The translations under genes and the position numbers were made by a program. A DNA stretch of 35,256 nt, taken from NCBI GenBank assembly GCA_018374635.1, contig JAHAEW010000033.1, forward strand, positions 1 to 35,256. The letters are read 5' to 3'. The notes beneath the pieces were generated by a model that saw nothing but the letters and a program-made list of their open reading frames with translations, had not been told where the DNA came from and did no database searches. Positions 1-7,602 of the stretch are shown piece after piece; within the stretch, counting starts at the first letter, position 1; each line of letters opens with the position of its first letter. The DNA is from Clostridiales bacterium (GTDB lineage: Bacteria; Bacillota; Clostridia; Oscillospirales; Oscillospiraceae).

Positions 1-98
1 AAAACACGATTTGACCCTCTTCCGCCGTCTGCGGACGGCGGAACTCTGCGAGGCTCTTGCAGCATAAATCGAAGAAATATACTTTATTGACAGTCTGA
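1..98. repeat. 98-bp terminal inverted repeat, left copy
   Basis: Bases 1-98 are the exact reverse complement of bases 35159-35256; identity stops at the next base inward. The copy contains a perfect 10-bp stem (20-29 with 34-43, TGCG loop). It starts directly after the stem-loop downstream of purD, read in the purD direction, which is the same arrangement as the right copy after the ferritin gene. No convincing reading frame is seen. The symmetry suggests a dispersed intergenic repeat at which the assembly broke. Confidence 0.9.
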
Positions 99-132
99 GG
101 GCCGTCCGGAGCATGGTTGCTCCGGACGGCCC
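99..132 (-). terminator. Stem-loop downstream of purD
   Basis: A perfect 15-bp stem (99-113 with 118-132) closes a 4-base loop 25 bases beyond the purD stop codon. There is no clean U-tract on the minus strand, where the 98-bp repeat starts at once, so it may act as a terminator, an RNA-stabilising 3' end, or both. It probably ends the purO-AICARFT-traX-purD transcript. Confidence 0.6.
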
Positions 133-156
133 TTCTGCGTCTGCGGCAGATCCAAT

Positions 157-1416
157 TTAGAAGGCCCGGCCGATGTCGGTGCGGAACTGCATTCCCTCAA
201 AATGGATGTGTCCGGCGGAGGCGTACGCGCCCCGGATGGCCTCATCCAGGTCCCCGCCCACGGCGGTGACGCCCAGCACGCGGCCGCCGGCGGTGACCAG
301 CGTGCCGGAGTCGTTCCGGGCGGTGCCCGCGTGGAAGACCACGGCGGTCTTCCCGGCCTCCTCCAGACCGGTGATGGGCAGCCCCTTCCGGTAGGAGCCG
401 GGATAGCCCCCGGAGGCCAGCACCAGGCAGCAGGCCGCGCCCTCCTTCCAGCGGATCTCGGTCTGGTCCAGGGCGCCGCTGCGGCAGGCCAGGAGAATGT
501 CCATCAGGTCGCTCTCCAGCAGGGAGAGGACGGACTGGCACTCGGGATCGCCGAAGCGGGCGTTATACTCCACCACCTTGGGGCCCTGGGGCGTGAGCAT
601 GAGGCCGAAGTAGAGCACGCCCTGGAAGGGACGGCCCTCGGCAGCCATGGCGTCCACCGTGGGCTGGAAGATGGTCTCCATGCACACCTGGGCCAGATCG
701 GGGGTGTAGCAGGCTGCCGGGGCGATGGAGCCCATGCCGCCGGTGTTGGGGCCCTGGTTGCCGTCGAAGGCCCGCTTGTGGTCCTGGGAGGCGGGCATGG
801 GAACCAAGTGCTTCCCGTCGCAGAAGGCCAGCACGGTGACCTCGGGACCGGTCATGCATTCCTCAATGACCACCTTGGCGCCAGCCTCGCCGAACTTCTT
901 GTCGGCCATCATGGCGCGGACGGCCTCCTCGGCCTCCTCCACGCTCTGGGCCACGATGACCCCCTTGCCCAGGGCCAGGCCGTCGGCCTTGACCACGATG
1001 GGGGCGCCCTGCTCCCGGACATAGGCGAGGGCGGCGTGCAGCTCGGTAAAGGTCTGATAGCGGGCGGTGGGGATGTGGTACTTGGCCATCAGGTCCTTGG
1101 AGAAGGACTTGCTGGCCTCGATGACCGCGGCGTCGGCCCGGGGACCGAAGGCGGGGATGCCCGCCGCCTCCAGGGCGTCCACCATGCCCAGGGCCAGGGG
1201 ATCGTCGGGGGCGACCATGACGAAGTCCACGGCGTTCTCCCGGGCCCAGGCCACCATGCCCTCCACGTCGGTGGCCTTCACCGGGACGCACCCGGCCAGA
1301 GCGGCAATGCCGGCGTTTCCGGGGGCGCAGGAGAGTTTCGTTACCTTGGGGCTCTTGGACAGGGCCCAGACGATGGCGTGCTCGCGGCCGCCGCCGCCAA
1401 CCACTAAAACATGCAT
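157..1416 (-). CDS. purD: Phosphoribosylamine-glycine ligase (GAR synthetase)
   Basis: PurD catalyses the second step of de novo purine synthesis, joining phosphoribosylamine and glycine with ATP to give GAR, in the cytoplasm. The 419-residue product has the family's usual length. It begins MHVLVVGGGGREHA, the nucleotide-binding N-terminus, followed by an ATP-grasp region with GPNTGGMGS and the metal-binding NARFGDPE segment near residue 285. The ATG at 1416 is chosen over an upstream in-frame ATG at 1461 because it matches the family N-terminus and has GGAGG about eight bases before it. It lies 28 bp after the traX stop and is the last gene of the ZTP-riboswitch transcript; a 15-bp hairpin follows. 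Confidence 0.96.
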   Translation of the reverse strand: MHVLVVGGGGREHAIVWALSKSPKVTKLSCAPGNAGIAALAGCVPVKATDVEGMVAWARENAVDFVMVAPDDPLALGMVDALEAAGIPAFGPRADAAVIEASKSFSKDLMAKYHIPTARYQTFTELHAALAYVREQGAPIVVKADGLALGKGVIVAQSVEEAEEAVRAMMADKKFGEAGAKVVIEECMTGPEVTVLAFCDGKHLVPMPASQDHKRAFDGNQGPNTGGMGSIAPAACYTPDLAQVCMETIFQPTVDAMAAEGRPFQGVLYFGLMLTPQGPKVVEYNARFGDPECQSVLSLLESDLMDILLACRSGALDQTEIRWKEGAACCLVLASGGYPGSYRKGLPITGLEEAGKTAVVFHAGTARNDSGTLVTAGGRVLGVTAVGGDLDEAIRGAYASAGHIHFEGMQFRTDIGRAF

Positions 1417-1444
1417 AGAGATGACCTCCAAATCACAGATAAAC

Positions 1445-2263
1445 TCAGGAGAGCAGGGCACTCAGTCCGGCCAGCAGGACCAGATGCCCCGGATAGAACC
1501 AGTAGAAGAACCAGCGGTTTCCGTTCCCGCGGGTCCCATTGTAGCGGGAGAGGGGCGCCAGGGAGAGACAGGCAAAGGCCGTCATCAGCAGGGAATAGGG
1601 CAGATAGAAGCGCTGGAAATAGGGCAGCCGTCCCCTCATATCCACCAGGAACCGGGCCCACCCCTCGGTGGGGAGGATGGAGAGGGCGGGCACGCCCCAG
1701 TAGGCCCAAAGGTTCCCCGCCAGATAGTAGCACAGCAGGCACAGGGCGAGCATCCGGAGCTGGCGGGCGCGGTCCTCCCCGCAGAAATAGAGGATGACCA
1801 CGATAAGAGCCCCGATCCAGCCATAATCCCCGTGAAGGGGCTGGACCAGAAAGACGCAAACACCGCCCAGCAGGAGCCCAAGGACGGGACGGCCCTTCTC
1901 CTGGGAGCGCCGGTAGAGACCGATGGCCAGAGAGGCGAGAAAAAAGGTGGTGATGACGCTGTGCCCGTCCTCCGGCATGACAAAGTAGAGAGGGATCTGG
2001 GTGAGGGCGGCGAAGCAGAAGAGGCGCCGCAGATAGGCGGCGTAGTCTCTGGTTTTCCGGCAGCCTTCCGCCACAAAGAAGGCAAAGATGGGAAAGGCCA
2101 GCCGCCCCACATACCGGAAGAGATAAAACCACAGGGAGTCGGGCGGGAAGAAGGGGGACATGGGCTCAAAGAACATCCCAACATGGTCGATGACCATGAA
2201 GAGGGCGGCCAGATATTTGAGCTGAGTCCCGCTGAGGCCGCCGCTCCGTTCCAGGGCGGACAC
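1445..2263 (-). CDS. TraX-family integral membrane protein
   Basis: The 272-residue protein resembles the TraX family, named for the F-plasmid pilin N-acetylation protein and widespread in Clostridia as chromosomal membrane proteins of unknown substrate. It has about eight hydrophobic segments and the typical opening LSGTQLKYLAALFMVIDHVG with an early D-H pair. The start is GTG, three bases after the AICARFT stop codon, with no clear ribosome binding site, so translation is probably coupled to the upstream gene. Its position between two purine enzymes in one transcript is odd and no purine role is known. An acyltransferase activity is family-based inference only. Confidence 0.8.
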   Translation of the reverse strand: MSALERSGGLSGTQLKYLAALFMVIDHVGMFFEPMSPFFPPDSLWFYLFRYVGRLAFPIFAFFVAEGCRKTRDYAAYLRRLFCFAALTQIPLYFVMPEDGHSVITTFFLASLAIGLYRRSQEKGRPVLGLLLGGVCVFLVQPLHGDYGWIGALIVVILYFCGEDRARQLRMLALCLLCYYLAGNLWAYWGVPALSILPTEGWARFLVDMRGRLPYFQRFYLPYSLLMTAFACLSLAPLSRYNGTRGNGNRWFFYWFYPGHLVLLAGLSALLS

Positions 2264-2266
2264 CGC

Positions 2267-3439
2267 TTAGTGGTGGAACAGGCGCACGCCGGTGAAGGCC
2301 ATGACCATGCCGTGCTTGTCGGCGGTGGCAATGACCTGGTCGTCCCGGATGGAGCCGCCGGGCTGGACGATGTAATGCACACCGGACTTATGGGCGCGCT
2401 CCACGTTGTCCCCGAAGGGGAAGAAGGCGTCGGAGCCCACGGTCACGTCGGAGAGCTGGGCGATCCACTCCTGCTTCTCCTGGGCGGTGAGAACTTCAGG
2501 CTTGACCTGGAAGATGGTCTGCCACACGCCCTCGGCCAGCACGTCGTCGTGCTCCTCGGAGATGTACAGGTCAATGGCATTGTCCCGGTCGGGGCGGCGA
2601 ATGCCCTCCACGAACTGGAGACCCAGGACCTTGGGATGCTGGCGCAGCCACCAGATGTCCGCCTTGTTGCCGGCCAGACGGGTGCAGTGGATGCGGCTCT
2701 GCTGTCCGGCGCCCACGCCGATGGTCATGCCATTTTTCACATAGCAGACCGAGTTGGACTGGGTGTACTTGAGGGTGATGAGGGAGAGAAGCATATCGTG
2801 CTTGGCCTGCTGGGGGAGCTCTTTGTTGGCGGTAACGATGTTCTGGAGCATCTCCTCCGAGATGTCCAGATCGTTATAGCCCTGCTCAAAGGTGATGCCG
2901 AAGATGTTGCGCCGCTCGATGGGGGCGGGGGTGTAGTCGGGATCGATGGCCACCACGTTGTAGCCGCCCTTGCGCTTGGTCTTGAGGATCTCCAGAGCCT
3001 CGTCGGTATAGCCGGGGGCGATGACGCCATCGGAGACCTCACCGGCCAGGAAGTGGGCGGTGTCAGCGTCACACACATCGGAGAGGGCGGCCCAGTCGCC
3101 GAAGGAGCACAGACGGTCCGCGCCCCGGGCCCGGATGTAGGCGCAGGCGATGGGGGAGAGCTCTCCCTCGGGGGCAAAGTAGATCTTCCGCTCCACCTCG
3201 GTGAGGGGGAGACCCAGAGCAGCTCCGGCGGGGGAGACGTGCTTGAAGGAGGCGGCGGCGGGCAGGCCGGTGGCCTTCTTCAGGGCCTTGACCAGCTGCC
3301 AGGAGTTGAGAGCGTCCATGAAATTGATGTAGCCGGGGCGGCCGTTGAGGACCTGGAGGGGGAGCTCTCCCTCCTCCATATAGATGCGGGCGGGCTTCTG
3401 GTTGGGGTTGCAGCCGTATTTCAGTTCCAGTTCAGTCAT
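2267..3439 (-). CDS. purH: Stand-alone AICAR formyltransferase (PurH C-terminal type)
   Basis: This enzyme transfers a formyl group from 10-formyl-tetrahydrofolate to AICAR (ZMP), giving FAICAR, the ninth step of the pathway. At 390 residues it covers only the AICARFT part of the usual bifunctional PurH of about 510 residues; the N-terminal IMP cyclohydrolase domain is absent. The active-site SFKHVSPAGAA segment with its Lys-His pair is near residue 65, and the C-terminus has SDAFFPFGDNVERA, QPGGSIRDD and the closing TGVRLFHH. The ATG at 3439 is preceded by GGAGG. The neighbouring purO supplies the missing cyclohydrolase step, so the two genes together replace PurH. The ZTP riboswitch upstream of purO probably controls both. 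Confidence 0.94.
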   Translation of the reverse strand: MTELELKYGCNPNQKPARIYMEEGELPLQVLNGRPGYINFMDALNSWQLVKALKKATGLPAAASFKHVSPAGAALGLPLTEVERKIYFAPEGELSPIACAYIRARGADRLCSFGDWAALSDVCDADTAHFLAGEVSDGVIAPGYTDEALEILKTKRKGGYNVVAIDPDYTPAPIERRNIFGITFEQGYNDLDISEEMLQNIVTANKELPQQAKHDMLLSLITLKYTQSNSVCYVKNGMTIGVGAGQQSRIHCTRLAGNKADIWWLRQHPKVLGLQFVEGIRRPDRDNAIDLYISEEHDDVLAEGVWQTIFQVKPEVLTAQEKQEWIAQLSDVTVGSDAFFPFGDNVERAHKSGVHYIVQPGGSIRDDQVIATADKHGMVMAFTGVRLFHH

Positions 3440-3475
3440 GTGAGAGCCTCCGTTTGTTGGTATGTAGTGGTGAAA

Positions 3476-4183
3476 TTACTGATGCTTGTTCAGAATGACG
3501 GTGTCGCTCTTTCCGCTCTCCAGATCAGTGTAGCGGACGAAGAGGGAGACCTTGTTGTCCTCGTTGAGGCTCTCCCATAGCTCCCGGGCCAGGGTTTGGG
3601 CGTCGGGGGCGGTGATGGCGACCTGACGGGGCTCTCCCTCAAAGGAGGGCAGGGGGTCCCGGTTCTCCTGATAGGTGTGGATGAAGTGGCCCTGTCCGGC
3701 CAGGGGGTGCTCATAGCCGAAGAAGTAGCGGCGGCAGGAGGAGGGATCGCCGTCGGCGCTCTTCAGAATGGAGAGGGCGTAGCTGCCGTCCTTGTGGAGC
3801 AGGCCGGAAATCCGGGGGGTGTAGTTGGGGCCGTCGGGCTCAAACTCCCGGGTGCGCAGGGACTGGGCAAAGACCTTGCCCTCCAGCAGGCCGTCCCGGA
3901 CGGTGTCGGTCTGATCGCCGTTGGTGACCACGGTGTCGTCGCCCACCACCCGGACAGGATGGTAGATGATGAGGGAGGGATCGGTCATCTTGCTCTCGTC
4001 AAAGGCCTTGGTGCGGATGCCGTCCTCGGTGACCTCGAAGATGCGGTTGCGGCTGTTCTCGCTGCGGCCCATGATGAAATAGGCGATGACGCTGTGTCTG
4101 CCGTCGGCAGACTTGCCCAGCAGGATGCCCCGGCCGGGGTAGGGATGGGACTGGAGCAGCTCACAGAGATTCAAGGTGTTCAT
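3476..4183 (-). CDS. purO: IMP cyclohydrolase, archaeal PurO type
   Basis: The 235-residue protein resembles the PurO-type IMP cyclohydrolase family first known from archaea (IMP_cyclohyd), which closes FAICAR to IMP, the last step of the pathway. Visible family-like segments are PGRGILLGKSADGRHSVIAYF and MGRSENSRNR near the N-terminus, a TNGDQTDT stretch in the middle and PNYTPRISG after it. The ATG at 4183 is preceded by AGGAGG with good spacing; a longer frame running upstream crosses the riboswitch terminator and is not used. It is the first gene after the ZTP riboswitch, 36 bp before the AICARFT gene. It is unrelated in fold to the PurH cyclohydrolase domain, so its pairing with a truncated PurH is informative. 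Confidence 0.88.
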   Translation of the reverse strand: MNTLNLCELLQSHPYPGRGILLGKSADGRHSVIAYFIMGRSENSRNRIFEVTEDGIRTKAFDESKMTDPSLIIYHPVRVVGDDTVVTNGDQTDTVRDGLLEGKVFAQSLRTREFEPDGPNYTPRISGLLHKDGSYALSILKSADGDPSSCRRYFFGYEHPLAGQGHFIHTYQENRDPLPSFEGEPRQVAITAPDAQTLARELWESLNEDNKVSLFVRYTDLESGKSDTVILNKHQ

Positions 4184-4208
4184 GAAAGATTCCTCCTGAC
4201 AATGAAGT

Positions 4209-4316
4209 GGATGAAAAAAGAAAATGGGCGCACCAAAAACAGGTGCGCCCAGACGGTCGGCATAACAAAAGCTGTACTCCATGTGGTAAGCCCACGGTTC
4301 CGTCAGTCATACAGCT
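4209..4316 (-). promoter_or_regulatory. ZTP (pfl-type) riboswitch with terminator
   Basis: On the minus strand the leader has the ZTP/pfl layout: a P1 helix (AGCUGUA near 4316-4310 with UACAGCU near 4276-4270), the conserved UGACUGACGG element and a GUGGG turn inside it, and then the signature CCGACCGUCUGGGC near 4258-4245. The last bases of that P3 element run into a 9-bp terminator (4242-4250 with 4226-4234) followed by a U-rich tract. Ligand-stabilised P3 should prevent terminator formation and allow transcription of purO, AICARFT, traX and purD. ZTP riboswitches sense ZMP/ZTP, which build up when 10-formyl-folate is short. The motif match is visual; an Infernal search with the ZTP model would confirm it. 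Confidence 0.87.
4226..4250 (-). terminator. Intrinsic terminator of the ZTP riboswitch
   Basis: A 9-bp GC-rich stem (GGGCGCACC/GGTGCGCCC) closes a 7-base loop and is followed on the minus strand by ATTTTCTTTTTT. Its first arm overlaps the 3' half of the riboswitch P3 element, as expected for a ligand-controlled ON switch. It may also end transcripts reading through from purN. Confidence 0.85.
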
Positions 4317-4321
4317 TTTTT

Positions 4322-4351
4322 AGGATAGCATATCCCCAGCGGCCTTGTCAA
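4322..4351 (-). promoter_or_regulatory. Sigma-A promoter for purO-purH-traX-purD
   Basis: On the minus strand TTGACA (4351-4346) and TATCCT (4327-4322) are 18 bases apart, with a TGC extended -10 element. The predicted start near 4315 coincides with the first base of riboswitch helix P1. The late purine genes therefore have their own ligand-controlled start, separate from the purE promoter. Confidence 0.8.
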
Positions 4352-4376
4352 GACGCCTGTCGGAAGGGCTGGGAAT

Positions 4377-5009
4377 TTAGGGGAGAATGTGCACGTGCCG
4401 GCCCTCTACCGCCAGCTTATCCTGGCAGAAGAGCGAAACGGCCTGGGGGAGGAGCTTCCACTCGGCCTCCTCCATGACCCGGCGCTGGAGGATCTCCGGG
4501 GTGTCACCCTCCCGGATCTCCACCGCCTTCTGGAGCACGATGGGGCCGCCGTCGGCCTCTTCATTGACGAAGTGGACGGTAGCGCCCGTGACCTTCACGC
4601 CGTAGGAGAGGGCCATCTCATGGACGTGGAGCCCGTAGGCCCCCTTGCCGCAGAAGGAGGGGATGAGGGCCGGATGGACGTTCAGGATGGCGTTGGGGAA
4701 AGCCTCCACCATCTCTTCGGTGAGGATGTGCATGAAGCCGGCCAGCACCACCAGGTCGATGGAGAGGGCCTTGAGCTTCTCCACCAGAGCGATGGTCATG
4801 GCCTGAGGGGAGGGGTAATCCTTCCGGGCCACCACATAGCCGGGGATACCGGCTTTTTCAGCCCGCTCCAGGGCATAGGCGTCTGCCCGGGAGGAGAGGA
4901 CGGCGGCCAGCACGCCGCCCCCCAGCTCTCCCCGGCCCTGGGCGTCGATGAGGGCCTGAAGATTGGTTCCGCCGCCCGAGACCAGAACAGCGATGCGTTT
5001 TTCCGCCAT
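4377..5009 (-). CDS. purN: Phosphoribosylglycinamide formyltransferase (GART)
   Basis: PurN uses 10-formyl-tetrahydrofolate to formylate GAR to FGAR, the third step of the pathway. The 210-residue protein has the GGGTNLQALID phosphate-binding loop near the N-terminus and the catalytic Asn-His pair in NVHPALIPSF near residue 107. The third catalytic residue, Asp, is in ATVHFVNEEADGGPI near residue 145. Its length and start (ATG at 5009) agree with the family. It follows purM by four bases and is probably translated together with it. Downstream lies the separate promoter and riboswitch of purO. Confidence 0.96.
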   Translation of the reverse strand: MAEKRIAVLVSGGGTNLQALIDAQGRGELGGGVLAAVLSSRADAYALERAEKAGIPGYVVARKDYPSPQAMTIALVEKLKALSIDLVVLAGFMHILTEEMVEAFPNAILNVHPALIPSFCGKGAYGLHVHEMALSYGVKVTGATVHFVNEEADGGPIVLQKAVEIREGDTPEILQRRVMEEAEWKLLPQAVSLFCQDKLAVEGRHVHILP

Positions 5010-5013
5010 GGCC

Positions 5014-6057
5014 TTACACCAGCTCTACGCCGGCGTCGCCCCGGACCACGGAGCCCACGGCGTAGGCGCTCTCTCCGGCGGCACGGAGGATCTCCAGAGC
5101 CTTCTCGGCCTCCCCGGCGGGGACGGCCAGGAGCATGCCCAGGCCCATGTTGAAGGTGTTGTACATGTCCCGCTCGGGGATGTTGCCCTTCTTCTGGATC
5201 AGGTCGAAGATGGGCAGGCGGGGGAAGGAGGAGAGCTCAATGCGGGCGGTGAGACCCTCAGTCATCATGCGGGGGACGTTCTCATAGAAGCCGCCGCCGG
5301 TGATGTGGCTGATGGCGTGGATGTCCACACCGGCCTTCAGGAGAGCCTTGACCGCCTTGACATAGATGCGGGTGGGGGTGAGGAGGGTCTCACCCAGGCT
5401 CTTGCCGCCCAGCTCGTCCACGGGGGCGTTCAGATCGGCGTGCTCCACGTCAAAGACCTTGCGCACCAGGGAGAAGCCGTTGGAGTGAACGCCGGTGGAG
5501 GCCAGACCGATGAGGGCGTCGCCCTCGCTCAGGCGCTTGCCGTCGATGATCTTCTCCTCGTCCACGATACCCACCGAGAAACCGGCCACGTCATAGTCCT
5601 CATCGGGCATGACGCCGGGGTGCTCGGCGGTCTCGCCGCCCACCAGGGCGCACTCGGACTGGCGGCAGCCCTCGGTGATGCCGGCGACGATCTCGGCGAT
5701 GCGCACGGGATCATTCTTGCCGCAGGCGATGTAGTCCAGGAAGAAGAGGGGGGACGCGCCGCCGCAGATGATATCGTTGACGCACATGGCCACGCAGTCG
5801 ATGCCGATGGTGTCGTGCTTGTTCAGCAGCAGGGCCAGGCGGAGCTTGGTGCCCACGCCGTCGGTGCCGGAGACCAGCACAGGGCGCTTCATCCCGGCCA
5901 GGTCGGGGGCGAACATGCCGCCGAAGCCGCCCAGGGTGCCCAGCACGCCGGGGATGTAGGTGGATTCCACCATGGGCTTGATACGCTTGACCGCCTCATA
6001 GCCGGCGGTCACATCCACGCCGGCGGCGGCGTAGGAAGCAGAATGAGAGTTTTCCAT
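5014..6057 (-). CDS. purM: Phosphoribosylformylglycinamidine cyclo-ligase (AIR synthetase)
   Basis: PurM closes FGAM to AIR with ATP, the fifth step of purine synthesis. The 347-residue product has the full family length. Near the N-terminus is SYAAAGVDVTAGYEAVKRIK, followed by the conserved GTDGVGTKLRLA near residue 65. ECALVGGETAEHPGVM is in the middle and THITGGGFYENVPRM-type sequence near residue 240. The ATG at 6057 has GGAGGT upstream. The gene lies 33 bp after the PurF-like gene and 4 bp before purN. Its substrate-making partner PurL is not in this window. Confidence 0.96.
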   Translation of the reverse strand: MENSHSASYAAAGVDVTAGYEAVKRIKPMVESTYIPGVLGTLGGFGGMFAPDLAGMKRPVLVSGTDGVGTKLRLALLLNKHDTIGIDCVAMCVNDIICGGASPLFFLDYIACGKNDPVRIAEIVAGITEGCRQSECALVGGETAEHPGVMPDEDYDVAGFSVGIVDEEKIIDGKRLSEGDALIGLASTGVHSNGFSLVRKVFDVEHADLNAPVDELGGKSLGETLLTPTRIYVKAVKALLKAGVDIHAISHITGGGFYENVPRMMTEGLTARIELSSFPRLPIFDLIQKKGNIPERDMYNTFNMGLGMLLAVPAGEAEKALEILRAAGESAYAVGSVVRGDAGVELV

Positions 6058-6090
6058 ACGAACCTCCAGAAAAATAGTGGGGGAACGGCC

Positions 6091-7518
6091 TTACTCTTTG
6101 CCGGTCCAACAGTAGGTGCACACCTTGCAGGGCTCCAGCCCGATAGCCTTCATGAGGCCCTCCAGAGACTGGTAACCCAGAGAGGTGAAGTGGAGCTTTT
6201 TGCAGATAGCGTCCAGCATGCACTGGCCGCGCTCGGTGGCGGGGTCGGCGTACTCGTCCAGATGGGCCCCGCCCTCCTCGCCCTCCAGCTCCTGGACAGT
6301 GCGGCGGGTGATAAGCTCCATCTCCGACTTGCTGGAGGAGAAGTTCAGGTACCTGCAGCCGTACATGATGGGGGGACAGGCCGAGCGGATGTGGACCTCC
6401 TTGGCGCCCGACTCATAGAGGAAATCCACGGTCTCCCGCATCTGGGTGCCACGGACGATGGAGTCGTCGATCAACAGCAGCTTCTTGCCCTGGATGAGCT
6501 CGGGCACGGGGATCTGCTTCATTTTGGCCACCTGATTGCGGACCTTCTGGTTGTCCGGCATGAAAGAGCGGGGCCAGGTCGGGGTGTACTTGACGAAGGG
6601 ACGGGCGAAGGGCTTGCCGCTGCGGTTGGCGTAGCCGATGGCGTGAGGGATACCTGAGTCGGGAACGCCCGCCACATAGTCCACGTCCTGGGCGATACCC
6701 CGCTCCCGGTCGGCGTCAGCCAGGATCTCGCCGTTGCGGTAGCGCATGACCTCCACGTTGACCCCCTCGTAGTTGGAGTTGGGGTAGCCGTAATAGGTCC
6801 ACAGGAAGGCGCAGATCTTCATCTCCGTGCCGGGGGCGGAGAGCTGCTCCACACCGTCGGCGGTGACCCGGACGATCTCCCGTGGGCCGAGCTCGTAGCA
6901 GTCCTGATAGCCCAGCTTGTGGTAGGCGAAGGACTCGAAGGACACACAGCAGCCGTCCTCGTCCCGGCCCACCAGGACAGGGAGGCGGCCCACCTTGTCC
7001 CGAGCAGCGATGATCTCGCTGTCGGGGGTGAGGACGAGGATGGTGGCCGAACCGTCCACCACATCCTGGGCATGGCGGATGCCGTCCACCAGGTTGTCCT
7101 TCTGGTTGATAAGGGCGGCGATGAGTTCGGTGGAGTTGACCTTGCCGGAGCTCATGGCCATGAACTGGGTGCCGACACCGGTGTCGAAATATTGTTTTAC
7201 CAGATCCTCGGCGTTGTTGATGATACCCACGGTGGTGATGGCGAAGAGCCCCAGATGGGAGCGCACCAGCAAGGGCTGAGGGTCTGTGTCGCTGATGCAG
7301 CCGATGCCGCTGTGTCCGGCAAAATCGGTCAGATCCTTCTCGAACTTGGTTCGGAAGGGGGTGTTTTTGATGTTGTGGATCTGGCGCTGGAATCCCTTGT
7401 CCCGGTCATAGATGGCCATGCCGCCCCGGCTGGTGCCCAGGTGGGAGTGATAGTCCACGCCGAAAAAGATGTCAAGTACGCAGTCCCGCTTGGAGACCGC
7501 ACCAAAGAAACCGCCCAA
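6091..7518 (-). CDS. purF: PurF-like amidophosphoribosyltransferase lacking the catalytic cysteine
   Basis: By position and C-terminal domain this 475-residue protein belongs to the PurF family, which makes phosphoribosylamine from PRPP and glutamine. The phosphoribosyltransferase part is intact: GVPDSGIPHAIGYANRSG near residue 285 and the PRPP loop LLLIDDSIVRGTQ near residue 350. The N-terminal glutaminase domain is recognisable (GGFFGAVSKRD, then HSHLGTSRGG), but the position normally held by the nucleophilic Cys1 is Gly. No Cys codon is found in the in-frame codons just upstream. The start is TTG at 7518 with GGAGG seven bases before it. The protein may use free ammonia, work with another glutaminase, or be a divergent subfamily. 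A canonical PurF may exist elsewhere in the genome. Confidence 0.85.
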   Translation of the reverse strand: MGGFFGAVSKRDCVLDIFFGVDYHSHLGTSRGGMAIYDRDKGFQRQIHNIKNTPFRTKFEKDLTDFAGHSGIGCISDTDPQPLLVRSHLGLFAITTVGIINNAEDLVKQYFDTGVGTQFMAMSSGKVNSTELIAALINQKDNLVDGIRHAQDVVDGSATILVLTPDSEIIAARDKVGRLPVLVGRDEDGCCVSFESFAYHKLGYQDCYELGPREIVRVTADGVEQLSAPGTEMKICAFLWTYYGYPNSNYEGVNVEVMRYRNGEILADADRERGIAQDVDYVAGVPDSGIPHAIGYANRSGKPFARPFVKYTPTWPRSFMPDNQKVRNQVAKMKQIPVPELIQGKKLLLIDDSIVRGTQMRETVDFLYESGAKEVHIRSACPPIMYGCRYLNFSSSKSEMELITRRTVQELEGEEGGAHLDEYADPATERGQCMLDAICKKLHFTSLGYQSLEGLMKAIGLEPCKVCTYCWTGKE

Positions 7519-7544
7519 AGTCTTTCCTCCAATAAAAATGTGGG

Positions 7545-7571
7545 GGCGGGCCGGCAGGGAGCCGGTCCGCC
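7545..7571 (-). other. Hairpin between purC and purF
   Basis: The 84-bp gap between the first purC and the PurF-like gene holds a GC-rich hairpin with two 5-bp stems separated by one mismatch (7545-7555 with 7561-7571). It has no U-tract on the minus strand, so it is more likely an mRNA processing or stability element than a terminator. Confidence 0.4.
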
Positions 7572-7602
7572 AAGTCAGATTACAAAGGGAACTGTAAGAG
7601 GC

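Noticed and set aside
1067..3580. 837-codon open frame on the plus strand opposite purD, traX and AICARFT
   Set aside because: It is antisense to clear enzymes, is low-complexity (Gly, Val, His, Glu rich) and has no ribosome site; high GC removes stop codons from this frame.
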